Origin: JBIQKZ01 sp044464765
GTDB lineage: Bacteria; Pseudomonadota; Gammaproteobacteria; Burkholderiales; Burkholderiaceae_B
Assembly: GCA_044464765.1 (NCBI GenBank)
Contig: JBIQKZ010000021.1
Coordinates: 1-44,096 of the forward strand
Direction of reading: 5' to 3'
Length of the DNA stretch: 44,096 nucleotides
Positions 8,048-15,960 of this stretch are shown in pieces (positions within the stretch are counted from its first letter, which is position 1; every line of letters starts with the position of its first letter). The notes under the pieces were generated by a model, which saw only the letters and a list, made by a program, of their open reading frames with translations, did no database searches and was not told the DNA's origin. The translations under genes were made by a program, and so were the position numbers.

Positions 8048-9148
8048 TCAGGACTTCATGTGTTCAGAAAATGGGAGATTCTCGCCGTTCCCTTGTATAT
8101 CATCCCCGGCCCAAGCTTGCGCAAGCAGCTTCCTGATGCCCTCCGGGGTGACGGGAGCCGGGTTCGCATACGGATTGGATGCCGCAACCTCGGTGGCGGA
8201 CTCTATGCCATGCTCAGGCATGCCTAGATCGCGCAGTGAGCGCGGCGCGCCTGCTGCTCGGGCCAAGGCCTGCAGGCCTATCGCTGCATCGTCCACGCCG
8301 AGTGCGGCGGCCACTTTTGCCGCCGCATGCGGGGCGGCAAGCGCGTTGTAGCGCATCGCATAAGGCAGTAAGACGGCATGCATGTCGGCATGGGGCAGAT
8401 TGAACATGCCTCCCAGGGTATGACATAGCTTGTGATGCAGGGCCATGCTGACCGACCCCAGGCATATGCCGCAAAGCCAGGCGCCGTACAGCGCATCGGA
8501 GCGAGCCTGAGGGTTATCCGGTGTCTGAACGATTGCCGGCAGCGAGCGGGCCAGTGCTCGGATCCCGTCTTCGGCCATCAGGTCGATGACAGGGTTGCCG
8601 TCTGGCGCATACAGCGCTTCGACCGCATGTGCGATCGCATTCATGCCGCTTACCCCTGAGACTTGCGGAGGCAGTTTCAGCGTAAGCTCGACATCATAGA
8701 TAATCGTCTCTGGCTGTACTTTTGGATCCTTCAGCGTTGTCTTGCGACCGGCTTCCGTTTGCCCCAAGATAGCGGTCATTTCCGAACCCGCGTAGGTGGT
8801 TGGAATCACTAACTGAGGCAAGTCCGTACGCAGAGCGATAGCCTTGCCTAAGCCGGTCGTTGATCCGCCTCCAATGGCTACGATGCCATCGGCGCGGCAA
8901 CGCCGTAACTCGCCTATAGCCTGCTCAGTGACATCGACAGGGGTATGCATGGTTGCGCCGGTGAACATCCCGGCGACCCTGTCGCCAAGCAGGGCCGCGG
9001 CCGCCTCTGCCATGTCTTTCTGCCGAGGGGTGGAAATTACCAATGCCCGCGATACGCATAGGCGTTGTGTTTCCGCCTCGAGCTGCGTGATCGTTCCGCT
9101 GCCGAAGATGACGCGGCTTGCGAAACCGTTGTAGGTGAACGGCCGCAT
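8048..9148 (-). CDS. graC: Maleylacetate reductase
   Basis: A 366-residue iron-containing-alcohol-dehydrogenase-fold enzyme that reduces maleylacetate to 3-oxoadipate with NAD(P)H. The N-terminal part has FGSGTITQLEAE and the nucleotide-binding GIVAIGGGSTTGLGKAIAL; LVIPTTYAGSEMTAILG follows, as in TfdF/MacA/ClcE enzymes. SGMNAIAHAVEALYA and LHHKLCHTLGGMFNLPHAD carry the conserved metal/active-site histidines. It is the last gene of the gamma-resorcylate operon. Its ATG comes one base after the stop of the hydroxyquinol dioxygenase, with GGGAG inside that gene's end, so translation is probably coupled. It channels the ring-cleavage product toward the 3-oxoadipate pathway, whose later genes are not in this window. 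The symbol follows the Rhizobium gra genes. Confidence 0.92.
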   Translation of the reverse strand: MRPFTYNGFASRVIFGSGTITQLEAETQRLCVSRALVISTPRQKDMAEAAAALLGDRVAGMFTGATMHTPVDVTEQAIGELRRCRADGIVAIGGGSTTGLGKAIALRTDLPQLVIPTTYAGSEMTAILGQTEAGRKTTLKDPKVQPETIIYDVELTLKLPPQVSGVSGMNAIAHAVEALYAPDGNPVIDLMAEDGIRALARSLPAIVQTPDNPQARSDALYGAWLCGICLGSVSMALHHKLCHTLGGMFNLPHADMHAVLLPYAMRYNALAAPHAAAKVAAALGVDDAAIGLQALARAAGAPRSLRDLGMPEHGIESATEVAASNPYANPAPVTPEGIRKLLAQAWAGDDIQGNGENLPFSEHMKS

Positions 9149-9149
9149 C

Positions 9150-10025
9150 CTAGCGCTCCCGTCGGGTCAGAACGAAGTCCCAGTTCACGCGCCAGTGCGG
9201 TTCCGAAATCCCGGCGTCTTCATCACCTTGATTGGCATACTCGAAGTCTGCGATCAGGCTGGTTTTTACGCCGAACACCGCATCTTGGTCGAGGTACTCG
9301 CAATCTGGAGCAAAGATATGGGTAATGATGGTGTCGTAACCTGGTGCGGTAACAATGAAGTGGATATGCGCTGCCCGGTTGGGGTGACGCCCCAGGCGCC
9401 CCAGCAGCTTCCCCACCGGGCCGTCGTTCGGGATGGGATAATAGCGGGGCTTGACCGAACGAAAGCTGTACCGGCCGTTTGTATCGCTGGTAAACATGCC
9501 GCGCAGATTCCAGTCTGGCTGCACACCCTTTTGCTGAACGTCGTAGAACCCATCGTCGTTCGTCTGCCAAACATCAATCTGCGCGCCGGCCACCGGGCTG
9601 CCGTTCACATCCCGGACGACTCCGCTAACCAGCAAGGGTTCCCCCTTTCCGTCCAAACATATATTGGCGCCGTTTTCATAACGTGGCGCATCTTGCACAT
9701 GGAAAGGCCCCAGAATCGTGTTTTCGGTCGCACCAGAAGGGCGGCGATGATTGATCGAATCGACCAACATCGACACGCCCAGAATGTCCGACAACAGAAT
9801 GAACTCCTGGCGCCACTCTGTGCACATGTGGCCGGTTTCCGTCAGAAACTCGATGGCCGCCAGCCATTCCTCGTGCGTTGGCTCCACCTCTTTCACCGCC
9901 GCATGAAGATGACGCACGACCGCACCCATGATTTCGCGCAGGCGCGGGTCGGCGTCTGGGGCCATGCGGGCGTTGACCACCTCGTCCGACACGTCTTCCG
10001 AAAAAAGAGGGTATCCCTGTGTCAT
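9150..10025 (-). CDS. graB: Hydroxyquinol 1,2-dioxygenase
   Basis: A 291-residue intradiol dioxygenase that opens hydroxyquinol (1,2,4-trihydroxybenzene) to maleylacetate. The helical N-terminal domain (about 1-100) is followed by TENTILGPFHVQDAP and the catalytic sandwich with Fe(III) ligands Tyr161 (DGFYDVQ), Tyr196 (YYPIP), His220 and His222 (AAHIHF). The substrate is assigned from context: it lies between the resorcylate decarboxylase and maleylacetate reductase genes, and a maleylacetate reductase is needed only if the dioxygenase product is maleylacetate. Its ATG follows the graF stop by 11 bp, with the AAGG ribosome site overlapping that stop. It resembles the dioxygenase at 2188-3126 but is clearly diverged. 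Confidence 0.91.
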   Translation of the reverse strand: MTQGYPLFSEDVSDEVVNARMAPDADPRLREIMGAVVRHLHAAVKEVEPTHEEWLAAIEFLTETGHMCTEWRQEFILLSDILGVSMLVDSINHRRPSGATENTILGPFHVQDAPRYENGANICLDGKGEPLLVSGVVRDVNGSPVAGAQIDVWQTNDDGFYDVQQKGVQPDWNLRGMFTSDTNGRYSFRSVKPRYYPIPNDGPVGKLLGRLGRHPNRAAHIHFIVTAPGYDTIITHIFAPDCEYLDQDAVFGVKTSLIADFEYANQGDEDAGISEPHWRVNWDFVLTRRER

Positions 10026-10036
10026 TTAAGCCGCCT

Positions 10037-11011
10037 TTAGAGCTTGAATAGCGCTTTTGCGTTAAGGCGGCCGATTTTCTGGCGATCGGGTTCGGAAATC
10101 GACGCGCTGTCGAACCATGTGGCTGCATGGTCGACATTCTCGAAGGGCCAGTCGGTCGAGAATAGGATACGATCGGAGCCGATTTCCAGCATCGCGTCGA
10201 TCATGGACTGCGTACGGAAGTTGCCCGACGTGGTCACGTAGAAGTTTTCGTTGAAGTAATCAGCGATGCGGCGCTTGGCGGGATAGCTGGGCGGCACCTC
10301 GACCCAGGCGTTGCGGTTGTCGATGCGCCACATCATGTACGGCAACCCTTCACCCATATGCCCTAATACAATACGCAAGCCGGGATGTTTGTCGAACAGG
10401 CCGGAACCCATCAGGCGTAGCGCGTGAACAGCCGTTTCCTGCGCAAACGCCCACGTTGGCCCCATAAGCCAAGGATGGCCTTCGTAGATGCGGCTGTCTT
10501 GCGGCAGAGGATTGCGCGGATGCAAATAGAACGGCACGTCCAGCCTGGCCACCGTCGCCCAGAAATCCAGGTATTGCGGCAAATCGTAGTACAGCAGGGT
10601 ATCGTCGTCGCTGCGCTGGCTAAAACCGTTGACCAGGGCGCCCACAAAACCCATTTCCGTTACGCAACGCTCCAGCTCGCGCGCGGCAGCCTCTGGGTCC
10701 TGCAGCGGCAAGGCCGCAAAAGCGCGGAAACGATCCGGACGCTTTGCGCATTCTTCCGCCAAAGCGTCATTGGCCCGCCGCGAAATTTCGATCGCGCGCT
10801 CGACATCGGGAATGGCCTGCACAGCCGGTGCGTTCAGCGACAGGATCATGGTTTCGATCCCATACTGGTCCATCAGATCCAGGCGCTTGCCATGGATATC
10901 GAGCAGCCGTGACTGAAGCTCCGTCCAATAGTCGCCCGGTACGAAACCGGCCGAATCCATCAGTGTCTCTGGAATGGCGAAATGTTCTTCGAGTGCGATC
11001 TTACCTTGCAT
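10037..11011 (-). CDS. graF: Gamma-resorcylate (2,6-dihydroxybenzoate) decarboxylase
   Basis: A 324-residue amidohydrolase-superfamily metal-dependent decarboxylase converting 2,6-dihydroxybenzoate to resorcinol. Its sequence is strikingly close to what I recall of the Rhizobium enzyme: MQGKIALEEHFAIPET, DRFRAFAALPLQDPEAA, FYLHPRNPLPQDSRIY, LGHMGEGLPYMMWRIDNRN and ILFSTDWPFENVDHA. The four metal ligands known in that family fall at identical positions here: Glu8, His10, His164 and Asp287; His218 is in the active-site GHMGE. The ATG at 11011-11009 follows GGAG. This gene identifies the operon as a gamma-resorcylate pathway. The reaction is reversible in purified family members (resorcinol carboxylation), but beside catabolic genes the decarboxylation direction is expected. 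Confidence 0.95.
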   Translation of the reverse strand: MQGKIALEEHFAIPETLMDSAGFVPGDYWTELQSRLLDIHGKRLDLMDQYGIETMILSLNAPAVQAIPDVERAIEISRRANDALAEECAKRPDRFRAFAALPLQDPEAAARELERCVTEMGFVGALVNGFSQRSDDDTLLYYDLPQYLDFWATVARLDVPFYLHPRNPLPQDSRIYEGHPWLMGPTWAFAQETAVHALRLMGSGLFDKHPGLRIVLGHMGEGLPYMMWRIDNRNAWVEVPPSYPAKRRIADYFNENFYVTTSGNFRTQSMIDAMLEIGSDRILFSTDWPFENVDHAATWFDSASISEPDRQKIGRLNAKALFKL

Positions 11012-11083
11012 GTCAGCTCCGTTAAGTTCTGTTGATATTGATTTCCAACCAGGCGCGGCGCCCGACGCGGGCGCTGCGATTCT

Positions 11084-12292
11084 TTAATATTGCCCTTTCG
11101 GCTCAAGGCCTAGCATATGCTGCCCGACCATGGTGCCCACCGCGTCCCAATTCATGCTGATATGTCGACCGACGGCATTCGCGTCGCGCCAGGCCCGCTG
11201 CACCGGGTTGTCCAGATTCAGCCCCAGGCCGCCTGTCGACGCGTTCAGCGCTTCGACGGCTCGCAACGCCAGGTTGACCGAGAAGGCCTGCCCGCGCCGG
11301 CTCAGCATCCTGGCGTCCACTGGAAATGGCTCGCCGCTTCCGGCCAGCGTTTCGGCGTGTACGACATCGCGCAGCAGAATCTCCCGTGCGGCATCCACGC
11401 TGGCGGCTGCTTCGGTAATACGCAACTGGATCGTTGGAAACTCGGCCATGCGGCTGTTGCCGCCCGCCACGGCGCCGCGTGTGACCCGATGGCTGATCGA
11501 TTCGACATAGCTGTCCAGTGCTCCTTGCGCCGCGCCCACGGCGGTTCCAGCCAGACACGAGGCGATGCCGGTCAGCAAAGGCATATTGAACAGCCCTTGC
11601 CCACGGTAGACGCGTGCGCCTGGGGTGCGGCCGCTGACCGAGTCGGGGAAGGTCAGTACGCGATGTTCGGGTACGACCACGTTGTTCAAGACCAAAGTCT
11701 TGGAGCCGGTGCCGGCCAGGCCGACAACGTGCCAGGTATCGTCAATGGTGTATTGGCTGGCGGGAACCAGAAGGAAGGCGGGCACCGGCTTGCGCTCGCC
11801 TTGCGCCGGCAAGACCGCCGCACATAAAGCCCACTGCGCGTTGTCGCAACCGCTGGCAAAGGCCCAGCGTCCGTTCAGCCGATAGCCGCCGTTGACTGCT
11901 TCCGCCATGCTGGTGGGGGCATACGATCCGCACAGCAGCGCGTTGGGGCTTTCATTCCAGACTTCGTCCTGCGCTTGCTTGGGGAACATGGCCAGCAGCC
12001 ATTGGTGGGCAGACAAGAGCCCGGCCACCCATCCCGTTGCCGCGCATGCCGCCGACAGGTCGATGGTGGCCTCGACCAGATCCACGAAAGGCCTTGGTTT
12101 GCCGCCATATTCGGCCGGCTTGACGACGTCAAAATAGCCAATGTCGCGCAAGGCCGCGATATGATCGGCCGGCACGCGCCGCGCTTGTTCGGTCGCCAGA
12201 GCGCTTTTCTGAAAGGTAGCCGCCAGGCCGGCCACCCGCGTTTTTAGTGTGTCGTCGGTAGCAACGGCGGTCTCGCATTGCGCTGTAGTCAT
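11084..12292 (-). CDS. graA: Resorcinol hydroxylase, oxygenase component (class D flavin monooxygenase)
   Basis: A 402-residue acyl-CoA-dehydrogenase-fold monooxygenase that uses reduced flavin supplied by the adjacent reductase. Family features in order: LRDIGYFDVVKPAEYGG, AACAATGWVAGLLSAHQWLLAMFP, GGYRLNGRWAFASGCDNAQW (flavin pocket), TGSKTLVLNNVVVPEHRVL and the C-terminal bundle ending GTMVGQHMLGLEPKGQY. It resembles HpaH/HsaA-type enzymes rather than true acyl-CoA dehydrogenases, which need a catalytic glutamate and CoA site. In this operon the expected reaction is resorcinol to hydroxyquinol. ATG 12292-12290 follows GGAGA; a longer frame to 12391 would overlap the reductase gene. It lies 22 bp after graD. 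Confidence 0.88.
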   Translation of the reverse strand: MTTAQCETAVATDDTLKTRVAGLAATFQKSALATEQARRVPADHIAALRDIGYFDVVKPAEYGGKPRPFVDLVEATIDLSAACAATGWVAGLLSAHQWLLAMFPKQAQDEVWNESPNALLCGSYAPTSMAEAVNGGYRLNGRWAFASGCDNAQWALCAAVLPAQGERKPVPAFLLVPASQYTIDDTWHVVGLAGTGSKTLVLNNVVVPEHRVLTFPDSVSGRTPGARVYRGQGLFNMPLLTGIASCLAGTAVGAAQGALDSYVESISHRVTRGAVAGGNSRMAEFPTIQLRITEAAASVDAAREILLRDVVHAETLAGSGEPFPVDARMLSRRGQAFSVNLALRAVEALNASTGGLGLNLDNPVQRAWRDANAVGRHISMNWDAVGTMVGQHMLGLEPKGQY

Positions 12293-12314
12293 AAATGTCT
12301 CCGAAAGTAATGGG

Positions 12315-12824
12315 TCAGGCCGAGGGCTGCGAGCTGCAATACTGCGCATCTTCATAGAGAAGCGGGCGGGTTTCACCTTCCACCACGGCATCGATCACCT
12401 GGCCTATGAACAACGTGTGTGTTCCATAAGGCACGGCTGCCGCACGGCGGCAGACCACCGTGGCGTGGGCATCGGCCAGCGTCAGCAAGCCTGATTCATG
12501 CCGCCGCCAGTCGCCCTGGGCAAACCGTTCTTGCGGGCTGAGTTTTCCGCTGAATGCATCGGATAGGTCGCTTTGCGGCCGAGCCAGCACATTGACGGCA
12601 AAGTTTGGCTGGCAGAGCAACATTTCGTGCAAATAGGTGCGATTGTTCAGGCAAACCAGCAGCGAAGGCGGGTCCATGGATACGGAGGTCACCGCCGTGA
12701 CCGTCATGCCATGATCCACGCCATCGTGCCGACTGGTCACGATGGTGACCGTCGCTGGATATTTGCGCATCATGGCTCTAAAGCTGGAGCCGACGACCGC
12801 ATCGGGTGCCGGTACTGAATTCAT
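12315..12824 (-). CDS. graD: Flavin reductase component of resorcinol hydroxylase
   Basis: A 169-residue HpaC-like NAD(P)H:flavin oxidoreductase with the split-barrel FMN-binding fold. Visible motifs: FRAMMRKYPATVTIVTS, HGMTVTAVTSVSMDPPSLLVCLN (flavin-binding segment), FAVNVLARPQSDLSDAFSG and HTLFIGQVIDAV. It should provide reduced flavin to GraA. Two adjacent ATG codons exist; AGGAGG (12834-12829) is only one base from the first (12827) but four from the second (12824), which is preferred. It is the first gene of the graDAFBC group and has its own near-consensus promoter in the short gap after dctM. Confidence 0.9.
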   Translation of the reverse strand: MNSVPAPDAVVGSSFRAMMRKYPATVTIVTSRHDGVDHGMTVTAVTSVSMDPPSLLVCLNNRTYLHEMLLCQPNFAVNVLARPQSDLSDAFSGKLSPQERFAQGDWRRHESGLLTLADAHATVVCRRAAAVPYGTHTLFIGQVIDAVVEGETRPLLYEDAQYCSSQPSA

Positions 12825-12853
12825 CATGCCTCCTGTATTCTGCCTGTTCCAGA

Positions 12854-12882
12854 ATAATATTTGCAAACACAATAATTGTCAA
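12854..12882 (-). promoter_or_regulatory. Sigma70 promoter of graDAFBC
   Basis: On the minus strand TTGACA (12882-12877, perfect -35) is followed after exactly 17 bases by TATTAT (12859-12854, one mismatch from the -10 consensus). Transcription would start near 12847, giving a leader of about 23 bases that contains AGGAGG. It lies in the dctM-graD gap and overlaps palindromes expected to bind the cluster regulator. Confidence 0.75.
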
Positions 12883-12894
12883 TGCAAATATTAT
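12854..12894. promoter_or_regulatory. Operator region between dctM and graD
   Basis: ATAATATTTGCA (12854-12865) and TGCAAATATTAT (12883-12894) are perfect 12-bp inverted repeats separated by 17 bases. One arm covers the -10 hexamer of the graD promoter and the other abuts the -35 and overlaps the dctM stop codon. Nested within is AATTGTCAATGCAAAT (12874-12889), nearly identical to the palindrome upstream of dctP. Bound protein would block RNA polymerase, consistent with repression by the MarR protein encoded at 15961; the assignment is inference. Confidence 0.65.
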
Positions 12895-14165
12895 ATCAGC
12901 CAGTTAATCCCGATTTCAGAGATGGCTGGAATGTAGGTAACCATCATCAGTGCGACCAGGTAGATCAAAAAGAATGGGAGCACTCCGCGATAGATGACTT
13001 TCAGCGGGGTTTGAAACAAGGACTGCATGACAAAAAGGTTGATGCCAAAAGGCGGGGTGAACAAACCGATGGCCAGGTTGAATGTCAGGATCATTCCGAA
13101 ATGAACGGGATCAACACCTACGGCCGTGGTCAGGGGCACCAGCAGGGGGGTCAGCAGCAAGATCGCCGATAAGGGGTCCAGGACGCATCCGACCAATAGC
13201 AGCAGGATATTGATACCCAGCAGCAATTGCCAGGTCGGCAATTCCACTTGCGCGATCCATCCCACCAGGCCGGCAGGAACCTGATTGACGGTGATGATCC
13301 ACGAGAAAACGCCGGCGCAGGCGACGATGATCAATATTTGCGCGGTGAAACGTACTGTGCTGATGGCCGCTTCCAGCACCCCTCTGGGCGTCAGCGCCCG
13401 CATCAGCAGAACGGTGACCAACGCGGCGTAAAGGCAAGCGACGGCCGCCGCCTCAGTAGGCGAAAATACCCCTCCATAGATGCCGCCGATAATCACCACC
13501 GGCATACCCAGCGCCAGAACCCCACGCTGGAACGCCTTGATAAACCGGCTGAGCGTGATGGGGCTGGCCTCGTCGCCCGGGTGCGAACGCCCCTTCCAGA
13601 CACAATAGATGGCCAGCAACGCCACAATCAGAAGACCGGGCCCTATCCCGGCAGCATAAAGCCTGGGAATGGATTGATCCGCCGCTGCGGCATAGACAAT
13701 CATCGGAATCGAGGGCGGTAGTATCACGCCAATTGTGCCCACTGAAACCATCAAACCCGAAGAAAACGAGTCGGTATAGCCTGCCTTCGACATGGACGGA
13801 TGCATGACTTTGCCGACCGTCGCGACGGATGCCGCACCCACTCCACTGATCGCGCCAAAAATCGCGCCTGCGCCAACGGTGGTCAGCGGCAGTTTGCCCG
13901 GCACGCGGCCAATGGATGCTTTGACCAAGTCGATAAGCCGTTCCGCAATACCTCCTCGGTCCATGATCTCACCGGCGAAGATGAAGAAGGGCAGCGCCAG
14001 CAAGGCATAGACATTCACCGAAGCGAACATGGTTTGTTGCAATGCCACCAGCGGCACATTCATGAACAGCATTAATGTTGTCGCTGCCGCTGCGAGCAGG
14101 ACGATGAAGATCGGAAAACCCAATAGCAGCAAGAATACGGGCAATACCCCTAACGTCCAGCTCAT
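12891..14165 (-). CDS. dctM: TRAP transporter large permease subunit (DctM type)
   Basis: A 424-residue inner-membrane protein with about 12 hydrophobic segments, from TLGVLPVFLLLLGFPIFIVLL to LVALMMVTYIPAISEIGINWLI. Conserved TRAP features include ALPFFIFAGEIMDRGGIAERL, GAISGVGAASVATVGKVMHPSM, ILPPSIPMIVYAAAADQSI and FNLAIGLFTPPFGINLFV. It forms the sodium-driven translocation subunit with DctQ and takes substrate from DctP. ATG 14165-14163 overlaps the dctQ TGA (ATGA), so the two are translationally coupled. Its stop lies inside the graD operator region. Position suggests uptake of gamma-resorcylate or a related aromatic acid, comparable to known aromatic-acid TRAP systems; this is inferred, not visible in the protein. 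Confidence 0.92.
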   Translation of the reverse strand: MSWTLGVLPVFLLLLGFPIFIVLLAAAATTLMLFMNVPLVALQQTMFASVNVYALLALPFFIFAGEIMDRGGIAERLIDLVKASIGRVPGKLPLTTVGAGAIFGAISGVGAASVATVGKVMHPSMSKAGYTDSFSSGLMVSVGTIGVILPPSIPMIVYAAAADQSIPRLYAAGIGPGLLIVALLAIYCVWKGRSHPGDEASPITLSRFIKAFQRGVLALGMPVVIIGGIYGGVFSPTEAAAVACLYAALVTVLLMRALTPRGVLEAAISTVRFTAQILIIVACAGVFSWIITVNQVPAGLVGWIAQVELPTWQLLLGINILLLLVGCVLDPLSAILLLTPLLVPLTTAVGVDPVHFGMILTFNLAIGLFTPPFGINLFVMQSLFQTPLKVIYRGVLPFFLIYLVALMMVTYIPAISEIGINWLI

Positions 14166-14662
14166 GCGGCGTTCTCCTGGCCACGTAGAATGCCGGGCAC
14201 CCGCAGCAGCGCGAGCAGGGCAACCGCCGTAAAGCACAGAGTCACGGTGCCATGCGGCAGCCACATGGGAAGATCGGCCATGCCGCTACGTTGGTCCATG
14301 GTATAGATACGCTGGGTGAATGCTATCGAAGCCCAAGCCATCAATCCGGCAAAAAATGCCGTTACGACCGCCTCGCTTAAAGCCAGGACACGCTTGACCC
14401 GAGGCGATGCGGCTTGCACGAAAACATCCATGCGCAAATGCTGGCGTTCGGCGCTGATGGCAATCGTGCCCAGAAAGGCGATGACGATCATGGCGAAAAC
14501 TTGCAGTTCGTCGCTGGGGAGGTAGCTGACACTAAAGAAATAGCGGGCGAAGATATTGGCGCAATTAAGCGCTATAGCCACAATCAACAGCAAAGCCAGG
14601 CCGACCCGCAAGGCCTGGCTTACACGCATAATGGTGGAAGTCATGGAACAAGTTTCATCCAT
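14162..14662 (-). CDS. dctQ: TRAP transporter small permease subunit (DctQ type)
   Basis: A 166-residue membrane protein with four predicted helices: ALRVGLALLLIVAIALNCANI, LQVFAMIVIAFLGTIAISAE, VVTAFFAGLMAWASIAF and HGTVTLCFTAVALLALLRV. The pattern NIFARYFF...WSDEL-like (here NIFARYFFSVSYLPSDELQ) is typical of DctQ, the scaffold of the TRAP membrane complex. The start is uncertain: ATG 14662 has no good ribosome site and ATG 14644 (MTSTIM) only a weak GGATG. A hairpin separates it from dctP upstream; it overlaps dctM downstream by 4 bp. Confidence 0.87.
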   Translation of the reverse strand: MDETCSMTSTIMRVSQALRVGLALLLIVAIALNCANIFARYFFSVSYLPSDELQVFAMIVIAFLGTIAISAERQHLRMDVFVQAASPRVKRVLALSEAVVTAFFAGLMAWASIAFTQRIYTMDQRSGMADLPMWLPHGTVTLCFTAVALLALLRVPGILRGQENAA

Positions 14663-14666
14663 TGAG

Positions 14667-14687
14667 AAAGGGGCGTCGCGCCCCTTT
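14667..14687 (-). terminator. Intercistronic hairpin between dctP and dctQ (attenuator or mRNA-stabilising)
   Basis: AAAGGGGCG (14667-14675) pairs with CGCCCCTTT (14679-14687): a 9-bp stem with a TCG loop. Only three T follow on the minus strand, so it is a partial terminator at best. Hairpins here commonly let the periplasmic binding protein be made in excess over the permeases. Confidence 0.55.
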
Positions 14688-14700
14688 TATGTTTGTATGT

Positions 14701-15705
14701 TTAGTCCGCCAAGCGCGCCTGGGCCGCCTGAAAGGCCTCCAGCTCCGACTTAAGCTGGCCGTTGGCAGAATAGACTTCAGGCATGATCGACTCGACCGCA
14801 TCCAGATAGGCTTTTTGATCCGCTGCGCTGAAGGTAATCGTCTCACCGCCGTTGCTTTCCCAGTCGGCATAGGCTTGCTCCAGCGCCCCCAGGTTCCACT
14901 GGTTGGCTACCGGTAATGCATCGCGCGCCGCCTTGCGCACGACCGCCGCCATTTCCGGCCCGATTTGATCAAGAAATGCGTTGCTGGCAACCGCAGTGAC
15001 GATCAGATAACTTTGCGGCAGTATCGTCATTGGCTTGGCGACATCGTAGAACTTTCCGGTGGTATAGACCGGAACGCCCGCCAATAGGCCGTCTACTGTG
15101 CGCGTTTGCATGGCGGAGACCACTTCGCCCAATGGCATGGACACCGGCGCGGCGCCCATTTTCTGATAGGGGGCCACATAAAGCGGAGAGGGGCCGGCCA
15201 CCCGTATCTTCTTGCCGTTGATATCCGCCACCGTGCGCACGCCGTCGGTAGTCAGCAAGCCCAAGGGACCGTGGGGAAAGGCGGCGATTGTAGTCACGCC
15301 TTTATCCGCGCCGTAGGTCGCAATGCGGTCAAGGATCTGCGTGTCCGATAAAACCTTCTGAGCATTCTCGAAGCTTGTGAATACCCCGGGCACGTCGAAT
15401 ACCTCGAAGCGAGGGTCAAGCTTTACGAAAAAGCCTGAGGCCGGCGCTGTGACTTCGATCGTGCCAAACATCACCCCCTCGACGGTTGCCGGGATCTGTC
15501 CGAGTTGATTGGCAGGGTAGAGCTCGACCTTGATCTTGCCTTCCGATCCTGTTTCAACGCCCTGCTTAAAGGTTTCCATCCATTTAAGAATGACATCGCT
15601 ATTGGTGGGCGATGAAACTTTTAACGTAGCGGCCTGCGTGGCTAGGCTTGCCATGGCCAGTCCAATGGCAAGGCCCGTGGCAGCTACTTTTGTCTTCCAG
15701 CTCAT
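14701..15705 (-). CDS. dctP: TRAP transporter periplasmic substrate-binding protein (DctP type)
   Basis: A 334-residue exported receptor. ATG 15705-15703 follows GGAGG; the signal peptide MSWKTKVAATGLAIGL... ends near ATQAATLKVSSP. The family core is present: VELYPANQLGQIPATVEGV, PHGPLGLLTTDGV, DINGKKIRVAGPSPLY with the arginine that salt-bridges the substrate carboxylate, then MGAAPVSMPLGEVVSAMQTRTVDGL. An acidic ligand is expected, and the downstream genes make 2,6-dihydroxybenzoate the best candidate. It is the first gene after the divergent marR-dctP regulatory region and probably heads an mRNA with dctQM, possibly continuing into gra genes. Confidence 0.92.
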   Translation of the reverse strand: MSWKTKVAATGLAIGLAMASLATQAATLKVSSPTNSDVILKWMETFKQGVETGSEGKIKVELYPANQLGQIPATVEGVMFGTIEVTAPASGFFVKLDPRFEVFDVPGVFTSFENAQKVLSDTQILDRIATYGADKGVTTIAAFPHGPLGLLTTDGVRTVADINGKKIRVAGPSPLYVAPYQKMGAAPVSMPLGEVVSAMQTRTVDGLLAGVPVYTTGKFYDVAKPMTILPQSYLIVTAVASNAFLDQIGPEMAAVVRKAARDALPVANQWNLGALEQAYADWESNGGETITFSAADQKAYLDAVESIMPEVYSANGQLKSELEAFQAAQARLAD

Positions 15706-15799
15706 CCTGATTTCCTCCGGTTGTAAGCGCAGTTGTTGATCCCTGATGCGCATGCCCTAAGCGGAACGCGCGAAATGGAACTTTCCTATTATTCACAAC

Positions 15800-15815
15800 A
15801 TTTGTCAATACAAAT
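15800..15815. promoter_or_regulatory. Palindromic operator in the marR-dctP intergenic region
   Basis: ATTTGTCAATACAAAT is a 16-bp palindrome (6-bp arms, 4-bp centre). The minus strand reads ATTTGTATTGACAAAT and so contains a TTGACA -35-like hexamer (15808-15803). A 20-bp neighbourhood matches the element upstream of graD at most positions. No good -10 lies 17 bp downstream toward dctP; TAATAG at 15791-15786 is an alternative. Size and symmetry fit a MarR dimer. Confidence 0.6.
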
Positions 15816-15960
15816 ATTTTAAATGGAATTGTTGAGCGGGAATGAGCGGTATAGTATGGGCGATGCGAAGCACTGGACAGTTGCCGGAATCCGCTGTCAA
15901 GATTACGTATTCGCGCCGTAAGCGCTACCTCCCCGTTGTTGAACAATTTGCCGCCCAGTC

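Noticed and set aside
11084..12292. Acyl-CoA dehydrogenase
   Set aside because: The fold is shared, but the adjacent flavin reductase and resorcylate genes and the C-terminal motifs match flavin-dependent phenol hydroxylases.
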